30,605 nt of DNA, taken from CAIUKX01 sp964580965 (GTDB lineage Bacteria; Bacteroidota; Bacteroidia; Flavobacteriales_D; Crocinitomicaceae). The notes under the pieces are model-generated. The model searched no databases and was not told the origin of the DNA. It saw only the letters and a program-made list of their open reading frames with translations. Shown piece by piece: positions 23,380 through 30,605 of this stretch; position 1 is the first letter of the stretch, and each line of letters starts with the position of its first letter. The stretch is from positions 1-30,605 of the forward strand of contig CAZOLZ010000026.1 of NCBI GenBank assembly GCA_964580965.1, read 5' to 3'. A program made the position numbers and the translations under genes.

Positions 23380-24968
23380 TAGTCTAATTTAAAATCTGAT
23401 GTTTTATGAAAAGTAATTTCTGGATAATCTTGCTCTGCCATTTGAAGTAAAAAAGAAGTTTCCGCTAAGAATACTAAATTATCGTCTTTGTCTTTTGCTA
23501 TATTATTTGTTTTTGCTCTTAAAAATTGATCTAATTTTTCTTGGTTTTCAGAAGTGATCCAACAAGCTTTATGATAATTTTTTGGCACGAATCGACATTT
23601 TGCACCATATTCATGTATTAAACGATAGGTGATAACTTCGAATTGTAATTGTCCAACAGTTCCAACTATTTTTCTATTTCCAGGTTGTTGAATGAATAGT
23701 TGAGCAACACCTTCGTCCATTAATTGTCGAATACCTTTATCTAATTGTTTAGATTTTAAAGGGTCTAAGTTTTCTAATTCTTGGAAAATTTCAGGCGAAA
23801 AACTAGGGACTCCTTTGTAATTAAAAGTAGTTCCTTCTGTTAAGGTATCACCTATTTTAAAAGTTCCTGAATCATAAAGTCCAATTACATCTCCAGGAAA
23901 TGCTTCATCAATTACACTTTTATCTTGTGCCATGAATGAAGTAGGGTTTGGAAATTTTATCTTCTTACTGGATCTTGAGTGTTGGTAGAATTTATTTCGT
24001 TCAAACTTACCTGATACAATTCTCAAAAAAGCAATTCGATCTCTATGTTTAGGGTCTAAGTTGGCGTGAATTTTAAATACAAATCCTGAGAATTTATTAT
24101 CAGAAGGCTCAATAAAACCTTGGTCTGTTTCTCTGCCTCTTGGAGAAGGAGAGATTTTACAAAAGGTATTTAATAACTCTTTTACACCAAAATTATTAAC
24201 AGCAGAACCAAAAAATACAGGTGCTAAATTACCTTTTAAATACTCATCTCTATCGAAGTCATCGTATACACCATTAATAATTTCAATTTCTTCTCTTAAT
24301 TCTTCAGCAGGTTCCTCTCCTACCATTTGATCTAACTCGTTTGAATTAAGATCATTTAACGCTAAAATATCTGTAGAAATTTTGGTTTTGTTTGCTTGAA
24401 ATAAGTTGATATTTTTTTCATAAATATTGTAAACCCCTTTGAAACGATCTCCCATTCCGATAGGCCAAGTTAAAGGTCTAACTTTTATAGATAAACTATT
24501 CTCTAATTCGTCCAGTAAGTCAAATGTATATTTCCCTTCACGGTCCATTTTATTTACAAAAATGATAACAGGTGTTTTTCTCATACGACAAACTTCCATT
24601 AATCGCTCAGTTTGTTCCTCAACACCGTTTGCACTATCTATAACTAAAATCACACTATCAACAGCAGTAAGTGTTCTGTAAGTATCTTCGGCAAAATCTT
24701 TGTGACCTGGGGTGTCTAATATATTTATTTGTTTATTAGCGTATTCAAAAGCCATAACAGAAGTAGCAACAGAGATACCTCTCTGTTTTTCTATCTCCAT
24801 AAAATCTGAAGTGGCTGATTTTTTGATTTTATTGTTTTTTACAGCACCAGCTGTTTGAATGGCACCTCCAAAAAGAAGTAGTTTTTCTGTTAATGTTGTT
24901 TTACCAGCATCAGGGTGAGAAATAATCCCAAAGGTTCTTCTTTTTTCTATTTCTTCAGCGTTTTTCAT
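23379..24968 (-). CDS. prfC: Peptide chain release factor 3 (RF3)
   Basis: A 529-residue translational GTPase that removes RF1/RF2 from the ribosome after peptide release. Visible are the P-loop SHPDAGKTT (17-25), the switch I region with QRGISV, DTPGHKDF (85-92), NKMD (139-142), and the RF3-specific domains with FVFKIHANLDPKHRDRIAFLR, GTVGQLQFEV and CRFVPKNYHKACW. It is full length for the family. It is the first gene of the six-gene minus-strand run and has a good -7 box just upstream. Its stop overlaps the ABC-F start by one base, tying two ribosome-directed NTPases together. Confidence 0.96.
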   Translation of the reverse strand: MKNAEEIEKRRTFGIISHPDAGKTTLTEKLLLFGGAIQTAGAVKNNKIKKSATSDFMEIEKQRGISVATSVMAFEYANKQINILDTPGHKDFAEDTYRTLTAVDSVILVIDSANGVEEQTERLMEVCRMRKTPVIIFVNKMDREGKYTFDLLDELENSLSIKVRPLTWPIGMGDRFKGVYNIYEKNINLFQANKTKISTDILALNDLNSNELDQMVGEEPAEELREEIEIINGVYDDFDRDEYLKGNLAPVFFGSAVNNFGVKELLNTFCKISPSPRGRETDQGFIEPSDNKFSGFVFKIHANLDPKHRDRIAFLRIVSGKFERNKFYQHSRSSKKIKFPNPTSFMAQDKSVIDEAFPGDVIGLYDSGTFKIGDTLTEGTTFNYKGVPSFSPEIFQELENLDPLKSKQLDKGIRQLMDEGVAQLFIQQPGNRKIVGTVGQLQFEVITYRLIHEYGAKCRFVPKNYHKACWITSENQEKLDQFLRAKTNNIAKDKDDNLVFLAETSFLLQMAEQDYPEITFHKTSDFKLD

Positions 24969-24989
24969 TTATGCAACTTTTAAGAGCTG

Positions 24990-24997
24990 CAAAGATA
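24990..24997 (-). promoter_or_regulatory. -7 promoter box for the prfC operon
   Basis: On the minus strand TATCTTTG is a full match to the Bacteroidetes TAnnTTTG element. It lies 21 bases upstream of the prfC ATG, giving a leader of about 15 bases. The -33 position is T-rich without a clear TTG. It is the only good promoter candidate I find for the six-gene run down to 18821. Confidence 0.55.
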
Positions 24998-25039
24998 AGG
25001 TTTTAAGTTTTGAAAAAAAGATTAATGAATTGAATTAGA

Positions 25040-25071
25040 AAATAAAACCTCAGTTATTGAAATAATCTGAG
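25040..25071 (-). terminator. Intrinsic terminator after the first T9SS type B gene
   Basis: On the minus strand CTCAG plus ATTATT pairs with AATAA plus CTGAG (25071-25049), a roughly 10-bp stem with one bulged base and a very small loop, followed by the T-rich tract at 25047-25040. It lies 13 bases past the stop at 25084 and separates that gene from the prfC promoter. Confidence 0.7.
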
Positions 25072-25083
25072 ATTTTCGGTTAC

Positions 25084-28000
25084 TTATCTTAATAAGTTAA
25101 CATGTCCAGTTATTATTTTACGATCATCAAACGATTTTGTTCCAAATTCAATTTTGAATATATAAGTTCCATCTTGACTTATTCTTCCAGTGTTTAAATC
25201 TTTTCCATCCCAACCTTGATCTATATCTGTTGTATTGTAAATTAATTTCCCCCAACGATCAAATATTTGCATACTGTAATTTCTTGTTTCAAATCCTGAA
25301 TAGAAAATAGGTTTGAATACAGGGTTGTAATCATTTCTATCAAAAGGAGTAAATGTGTTAGGAATATAATAGATTAGCTCTTCTCTTACTCTCACAGTCC
25401 TTGTTAAACTATCCATACAATTACCACTTCCATATGCAATCAATTTTATGACGTAAGTTCCTGTATCTAAATCAGAATATGTATGGGTAGGTGAGATTTC
25501 ATTAGAAGTAGAACCATCTCCAAAATCCCAACTGTATGAATTAGCATTTGTAGAGTTATTAATCATTACAGTATTTGTATTTAATAAAGTCATATTTAAT
25601 GGGTCGGGTAAAAAGCTCACTGTTGGATTAGTACAACTTGGAGAACAATCACCTGTGTTATCTGAATAACATCCAGAACCATTTGTTGAAACTGTTAAAG
25701 TAACAATATCTCCTACATTTAATCCGTTTACAGAGTAACTTGTCGTTGATTGATTTCCACCACTTACTGATGCTCCGTTATTAATTGAGTATGACAAATC
25801 ATAATCAGTTGCACCATTGGGTGAAGTCCAATTGAAAGTGACACTTGTATCCGTTTCAGTTCCACAAGAGATTGTTGTTGTTGTAACTTGATTAACAATT
25901 AATGTTACTGGATCTGAGGTTGTTGGACAGTTACCAGAAGTTTCATTGACAATTACTTGGTATTGGTATGTGTCAAGTCCAGTATTATCACTTATTAATA
26001 AGTTAGCAGTTGTTTCTCCTGAATAAATACCAGATGCTAAAATATCTGTCCAATTATTACCACCATCATTACTTACTTGCCATTGATATCCAGAAGCGTT
26101 AGAGGCAACAACAGAAAGTGTTAAACTACTACCTTCACATTCCGCATTTGTAGATGGTTGAGAAGAAATGGTCGGTGGAGTACAGCCACATGATACAAAT
26201 GGACCGCCAGAAAAGTTAATTGAACAACCATTATCATCAACAATACTGATACTGTAAGAATCTCCATCTGTAAGATTTGAAATAGTTACAGAACTGTTTG
26301 TAGTATTATTAGATAAACTACCAGAACCAGTATTAACAATATTATAATTTTCACCTGGAATCATTTCAGGACTTCCACCAGTTATTGTTATTTCAACACT
26401 TCCATTAGCACAGTCTTCAATACCTGTAGCTGAAATTTCATTTAAATAAGTTACTTTGAATGATTTATTTAAATAATCCATGTCATAACAACTTTGATCA
26501 TATTGTCCGACGGTGTTAGTTGCTATTGGAACCCACCAAATCGTGTTATTATTATAACTTATATTTTGACTGTTCAGAAAATTTAAAACAGGACTTAAGT
26601 CTCCGAGAGAATTTTCAGTCATTGAATTTAAATTTTGATAGTAAAAGCCAGTATAACATTGATCCAACGAAGGGTCATTAGTTGTTGGTTCACAATTATA
26701 TATAGCATAATCTACGCTTGGATTTGAAGAGGTAGTATTTAAGCTAAATTGATCGTTGTAACACAGAGTGTACTCTCTATCAACATCATTAGCTACTCCA
26801 CTTCCAATTATTGAAGGTGTTTGATCTCCCACAGATGCTGAACAAGATGTAGTAACGGTATAGTAACCAATTCCATTTATTTCAAATGTACTACATAGCG
26901 CAAATTGATCATTTGTAACTGTGTAACATAAAGTGTAATCACCAGGTGTAGGATTATTCCATTCAGGATTAAATCCACTACTTACTGGTTGAGCGTTAGT
27001 TACAGAAGGTGAAATTACGTTTCCACAACCAGCAGGTCTTAATTCATATGTAATAGTTTGTTCTGAAGGACTTGTACAGCCACCAGGTGAACCAAAAGCT
27101 CTTTGTTTGAACCCTAATATTGAAGTATTCGGAGGTACAGTTACAGGAACACAAATTGTAACAGATTCTCCTGCATTAATTGTTGTGGAGTTATATTGGT
27201 CACCATCATTAGCTAACTGTGTTGTTAAGGCAGATCTTGCTGCAACAACATCTGTATCAGTTACTGAAGAGGATGTACATAAAGTACTTGAACAAGTTGT
27301 ACAGCCAATTGGAGGAGATGTAATATAGTTAATTTGAATAGGAGTTCCAGTAGAAATACATCCATCACCATCTGTATCAAGCCCAATGCTAGTAGAATTT
27401 CCAGTTGGACAAGGTGATGTAGTTTTTGTAGAGGAACAAACGTCATCAAAGGTTACAGGGACAAACCACCATGAGGTTAAGTTTAGTCCATTCACAAGTG
27501 AATTAGTGTTGTTTTCATCAGTCATACTTGGGCTATAGTAAAAACCTAGAAAACAAGGCATGTCTGTCGTGTTGTATTTTGAAGGATCATTTAAATCATA
27601 ACTTGATGGGTCACAACTAAATGCTGCATATCCAATACCTGATTGGTCACCATCAGGCCCTGTTGGAGGAAGGGTGGCGTCATTGTTAGATGTTATGTTA
27701 AAAGTTTCATTTGGTAGTAAATCGTAACTGTTTGAATTTGATGTTGGTGATCCATTTTTTTGAATACTAAAAGTACCAACTGTTGCATTGCATCCACTAG
27801 AATTATTTGATATTGAATAGTATGTTACCCACATTTGATCGACTTGACAATTAGTTACATTTGTTGTGGTAACAACAAGTATATAGTCAGTATTTGGAGT
27901 TAAATTTATAAATTCTGGATTGTAAAATTGATTATTATTAGCGCCTAATGTAGGAGTTATTGCTGATCCATTACATCCTCCAACAGGGTACAATACTGCA

Positions 28001-28311
28001 GTTCTTTCTGAGTTGGTAATACAACCACCTTGACCTGTTGTTGTATTTGATGAATTATGAGAAATGTCAAAACCTATCGAACCAGTTGTTCCTGAATTTA
28101 CTAAATGGTAAGTTGTAATTGTTTGATTATTAACCGGTGTAGTAAAATTATACTCACCCGAAGTATAATTTGCATCAGCATCATTAAAATCAGCATATCC
28201 ACCTGTAGCAGTAACACCTCCAGTATTACAATCTCCTATAGTTACTTGAGAAATTATTATCTCTGTGTACAGGAGTGAAATTAAGATTAAAAATAATTGT
28301 CTATAGATCAT
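25084..28311 (-). CDS. Large T9SS type B secreted protein with duplicated modules, Ig-like, Fn3 and PKD domains
   Basis: A 1075-residue cell-surface or secreted protein. A signal peptide (1-21, ending IIISQ) precedes two copies of a two-part Cys-rich module. The first copy spans about 24-335 and the second about 360-680; paired landmarks are YAAFSCDP with YAIYNCEP, CFLGFYY with CYTGFYY, and SWWFVPV with IWWVPIA. Then follow an Ig-like segment (about 715-800), a fibronectin type III-like segment (about 800-885), a PKD domain with SYSWDFGDGS (about 890-975), and a C-terminal type B sorting domain with YYIPNTFTPFDRND, IFDRWGKLIY and DGTYIFKIE. The last domain is the gliding-motility-associated CTD that directs T9SS export. 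The ligand is unknown; adhesin or surface-filament roles are typical of such architectures. Confidence 0.9.
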   Translation of the reverse strand: MIYRQLFLILISLLYTEIIISQVTIGDCNTGGVTATGGYADFNDADANYTSGEYNFTTPVNNQTITTYHLVNSGTTGSIGFDISHNSSNTTTGQGGCITNSERTAVLYPVGGCNGSAITPTLGANNNQFYNPEFINLTPNTDYILVVTTTNVTNCQVDQMWVTYYSISNNSSGCNATVGTFSIQKNGSPTSNSNSYDLLPNETFNITSNNDATLPPTGPDGDQSGIGYAAFSCDPSSYDLNDPSKYNTTDMPCFLGFYYSPSMTDENNTNSLVNGLNLTSWWFVPVTFDDVCSSTKTTSPCPTGNSTSIGLDTDGDGCISTGTPIQINYITSPPIGCTTCSSTLCTSSSVTDTDVVAARSALTTQLANDGDQYNSTTINAGESVTICVPVTVPPNTSILGFKQRAFGSPGGCTSPSEQTITYELRPAGCGNVISPSVTNAQPVSSGFNPEWNNPTPGDYTLCYTVTNDQFALCSTFEINGIGYYTVTTSCSASVGDQTPSIIGSGVANDVDREYTLCYNDQFSLNTTSSNPSVDYAIYNCEPTTNDPSLDQCYTGFYYQNLNSMTENSLGDLSPVLNFLNSQNISYNNNTIWWVPIATNTVGQYDQSCYDMDYLNKSFKVTYLNEISATGIEDCANGSVEITITGGSPEMIPGENYNIVNTGSGSLSNNTTNSSVTISNLTDGDSYSISIVDDNGCSINFSGGPFVSCGCTPPTISSQPSTNAECEGSSLTLSVVASNASGYQWQVSNDGGNNWTDILASGIYSGETTANLLISDNTGLDTYQYQVIVNETSGNCPTTSDPVTLIVNQVTTTTISCGTETDTSVTFNWTSPNGATDYDLSYSINNGASVSGGNQSTTSYSVNGLNVGDIVTLTVSTNGSGCYSDNTGDCSPSCTNPTVSFLPDPLNMTLLNTNTVMINNSTNANSYSWDFGDGSTSNEISPTHTYSDLDTGTYVIKLIAYGSGNCMDSLTRTVRVREELIYYIPNTFTPFDRNDYNPVFKPIFYSGFETRNYSMQIFDRWGKLIYNTTDIDQGWDGKDLNTGRISQDGTYIFKIEFGTKSFDDRKIITGHVNLLR

Positions 28312-28426
28312 TTAAATAAAGTTTTAGCTATTTATAAATATATTCAATTAATTCTGAATATTTATTTTTTTGTTGCTAATGGCTATTTTTACCTATGTAA
28401 CGATGTGAAGTGGTGTATTGCTACTG

Positions 28427-30605
28427 TTATCTTAATAAATTTACGGTACCAGTAATAATTTCAATATTATCCTCAAGAGAATGTTTGAAATTAATCCTGT
28501 AAGTGTAAACACCATTTTGAGTCATTGTACCACTTTCTCCAAAAAAACCTTTCCAACCTCTATCTACATCATGACTTTCAAAAATTAACTGCCCATATCT
28601 GTTGAATATTAACATTGTATATGATTGAAGATCAATTCCAGAGTAAAATACAGGCTTAAATTCATTGTTAAATTTATCTCCATCAGGTGTAAATGCATTC
28701 GGAATATAATAAATTAGCTCTTCCTTAACATTTACTTTTTTAATGATTGTATCATTACATCCATCTTCATTTATAGCAACAAGAATAACATTGTACTTAC
28801 CTTCACCACCAATAGCATATTCATTTGACGGATTTTCATCAGTTGATGAGTTCTCATCCCCAAAATCCCAAATGTATCCAATTGAATTTTCTGATAAATT
28901 TGTAAACTCACAAATAGGATTTAAGCTGGTAACTGTTGTTGGTTCAAATATGAAGTCAGCTACAGCTGGAGTACACCCTTCTGATTCACAAATTTGTGAA
29001 ACTGCATCATAACATTCAGACCCATTGGTATTAATGTTTATTTCAACTTGATTATTTATAGATAAACCAGTTATTGTATATGAATTCGATGTTGTATTTC
29101 CTACATTAATAATTGAACCTCCATTTACAGAGTATGTTACATCAAAATCTGAAGCTCCCGAAGGTATAGTCCAATCAAATGTAATTGAATTTTTATCTGT
29201 CGCTCCACAAGTAATTGTTGGAATTAAAAGGGGAGAGGATGTTACTGAAGTATTTGAACTTGAAGAACATGTTCCATTAGTAGTATAAGTTATATTGTAC
29301 ACTGTTGATGGGCTACCTCCAGAAATAGTACCTGTTAAAGCATCTATTGAAGCACCATCACTTGGGGGTGTTGTAAAACTAAAGTTTCCTCCCGTTGTCC
29401 CTGTAATAGTAGCAATTGCTCCATCACATGTTGCAGTCATACTAAATGTTGCATCTTCAATTTGATTTACAATTACAGTCATTTGAGTATTGTTTGCACA
29501 CATCCCTGCATCTGGATTAAATGTGTATGTAGTTGTCGTTGAATTGTCTATAACTGGTGACCATGAACCTATAATTGATTCGTTAGATACTGTAGGTAAA
29601 GTAATTGATTCACCACTACAGATATCAGGATGTTGATTAAAAGTTGGTGTGACAGGATTGTTAACAATTACAGTCATTTGAGTTGAAGTTGCACATATTC
29701 CTGCATCAGGAGTAAATGTATAAGTTGTAGTAGTTGTGTTATCGGCAGTTGGAGACCAAGTTCCTGTAAAAGACTCATTTGATGTTGTAGGAAGTGTTAT
29801 TGTTTCTCCACTACATATATCGGAATGTTGAGTAAAGGTTGGTGTTGAAGGAGGGCCAACACTTACAGTCATTTGAGCTGTAGTTGCGCATTGCCCCGCA
29901 TCAGGGGTAAACGTGTAGGTTGTGGTTGAAGTATTATCTATTGCCGGCGACCATGTACCTGTAAAAGATTCATTGGATGAAGTTGATAATGTTATTGTAC
30001 CTCCAATACAAATTGGAGCATGTTGTGTAAAAGTTGGTGTTGAAGGAGGTCCAACATTAATGGTCATTTGAGATGTAGTTGCACATTGTCCTGCATCAGG
30101 AGTGAATGTGTAAGTTGTTGTTGATGTGTTATCGATTGCTGGTGACCATGATCCTGTAATTGATTCGTTTGATAGTGTCGATAAAGTAATTGATTCACCA
30201 CTACAGATATCAGGATGTTGATTAAAAGTTGGATTAGAAGGGTTGTTTACATTTACAGTCATTTGAGTTGTGGTAGCACATACTCCAGCATCAGGAGTAA
30301 ATGTGTAAGTTGTGGTTGTAGTATTATCAATCACAGGTGACCAAGTTCCTGTAAAAGATTCATTTGATGTTGTAGGAAGGGTTATTGATTCTCCACTACA
30401 TATATCTGAATGTTGAGTAAAAGTTGGAGTAGAGGGAGGACCAACAGTTACAGTCATTTGAGCTGTGGTTGCACATTGTCCGGCATCAGGGGTAAATGTG
30501 TAAGTTGTGGTAGTTGTATTATCTACAGCTGGTGACCATGAACCAGTAATAGATTCATTGGATGAAGTTGGTAAAGTAATTGTTCCTCCAGAACAAATAG
30601 GTGAA
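28427..30605 (-). CDS. T9SS type B secreted protein with 65-residue tandem repeats (partial at N-terminus)
   Basis: The frame is open from the right edge to the stop at 28427, giving 725 residues; the N-terminus and any signal peptide lie outside. The ATG at 30457 is only a Met inside each repeat. Five complete 65-residue repeats plus a partial one (PTF.QH..IC.G..ITL...SNES, then TW or SW SP..DN...TTYTF.PDAG.CA) are followed by a diverged sixth unit, a fibronectin type III-like segment, a PKD domain with IGYIWDFGDENS, and a type B T9SS sorting domain with YYIPNAFTPDGDKFN and FNRYGQLIFES. The Thr/Ser-rich beta repeats with one Cys pair each suggest a stiff surface stalk. The C-terminal third is paralogous to the neighbouring gene. 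Adhesion is a likely but unproven role. Confidence 0.9.
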   Translation of the reverse strand, partial: SPICSGGTITLPTSSNESITGSWSPAVDNTTTTTYTFTPDAGQCATTAQMTVTVGPPSTPTFTQHSDICSGESITLPTTSNESFTGTWSPVIDNTTTTTYTFTPDAGVCATTTQMTVNVNNPSNPTFNQHPDICSGESITLSTLSNESITGSWSPAIDNTSTTTYTFTPDAGQCATTSQMTINVGPPSTPTFTQHAPICIGGTITLSTSSNESFTGTWSPAIDNTSTTTYTFTPDAGQCATTAQMTVSVGPPSTPTFTQHSDICSGETITLPTTSNESFTGTWSPTADNTTTTTYTFTPDAGICATSTQMTVIVNNPVTPTFNQHPDICSGESITLPTVSNESIIGSWSPVIDNSTTTTYTFNPDAGMCANNTQMTVIVNQIEDATFSMTATCDGAIATITGTTGGNFSFTTPPSDGASIDALTGTISGGSPSTVYNITYTTNGTCSSSSNTSVTSSPLLIPTITCGATDKNSITFDWTIPSGASDFDVTYSVNGGSIINVGNTTSNSYTITGLSINNQVEININTNGSECYDAVSQICESEGCTPAVADFIFEPTTVTSLNPICEFTNLSENSIGYIWDFGDENSSTDENPSNEYAIGGEGKYNVILVAINEDGCNDTIIKKVNVKEELIYYIPNAFTPDGDKFNNEFKPVFYSGIDLQSYTMLIFNRYGQLIFESHDVDRGWKGFFGESGTMTQNGVYTYRINFKHSLEDNIEIITGTVNLLR
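29483..30605 (-). repeat. 195-bp tandem repeat array with a three-unit higher-order pattern
   Basis: Exact 195-base units on the minus strand begin at 30457, 30262, 30067, 29872 and 29677, each starting with the ATG of MTV or MTI; a partial unit fills 30458-30605. No unit differs in length. By protein type the order is PIC-GGTI, HSDIC, HPDIC, then the same three again, so the larger repeat is 585 bases. A diverged unit follows at 29482. Confidence 0.92.

Noticed and set aside
28338..28366. Inverted repeat ATATTCA/TGAATAT between the two T9SS genes as a terminator
   Set aside because: The seven-pair stem is all but one or two pairs A-T, and the minus-strand side lacks a proper T run; in such AT-rich DNA it may be chance.
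30457..30457. Start codon of the last T9SS protein at this ATG
   Set aside because: The frame is open to the window edge with a further repeat unit, and the same Met opens every unit, so it is internal.
29483..30605. CRISPR array suggested by regular direct repeats
   Set aside because: The units are 195 bases, contiguous without spacers, in frame and protein-coding.

Overview
The window is chromosomal DNA of a Gram-negative member of the Bacteroidetes, most likely a Flavobacteriales bacterium. The evidence is strongly AT-rich DNA, three proteins with type IX secretion (T9SS) sorting domains, family-specific proteins such as DUF3078 and a Nif3 protein, TAnnTTTG-type -7 boxes, and few Shine-Dalgarno sequences. 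Genus cannot be fixed; a Crocinitomicaceae-like organism is only a guess. No rRNA, tRNA, CRISPR array, insertion sequence or phage gene was found, and no gene-free stretch exceeds 300 bases.

Layout. (1) 1-245: the 3' end of a secreted T9SS protein, closed by a long two-way hairpin. (2) 268-4205, minus strand: an outer-membrane barrel-like protein, a Nif3-like protein, a zinc-ribbon coiled-coil protein, an intrinsic terminator, then a DEAD-box RNA helicase. (3) 4254-10337, plus strand: a tight envelope-lipid operon with an AsmA-like protein, a five-TM LtaS-type phosphoglycerol transferase-like enzyme, a diacylglycerol-kinase-family lipid kinase and a DinB-fold protein. (4) 10465-18572, plus strand: both subunits of methylmalonyl-CoA mutase, a secreted helical-repeat protein, a terminator, a DivIC/FtsB-like division protein and IcmF, a mutase fused to its own G-protein chaperone. 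(5) 24968-18821, minus strand: a six-gene run of overlapping or nearly touching genes for RF3, an ABC-F ATPase, a DUF3817 membrane protein, ComB, an S1/P1-nuclease or phospholipase C-like exported enzyme (interrupted by a 10-N assembly gap) and a DUF3078 barrel. (6) 25084-30605, minus strand: two tandem, very large T9SS type B surface proteins. The second runs off the right edge and carries an exact 195-bp tandem repeat with a three-unit higher-order pattern.

How the genes may work together. In region 3, LtaS-type enzymes release diacylglycerol when they use phosphatidylglycerol. A lipid kinase translated from a start codon touching the transferase stop is well placed to recycle it, and AsmA-type proteins are linked to inter-membrane lipid traffic. 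In region 4, the two B12 mutases differ in their substrate-pocket residues (Tyr/Arg against Phe/Gln), pointing to methylmalonyl-CoA/succinyl-CoA and isobutyryl-CoA-type chemistry respectively. Most of the window is conserved core genome. The least explained elements are the lipid operon, the repeat-built T9SS protein, the helicase with altered motifs, and an orphan ComB.
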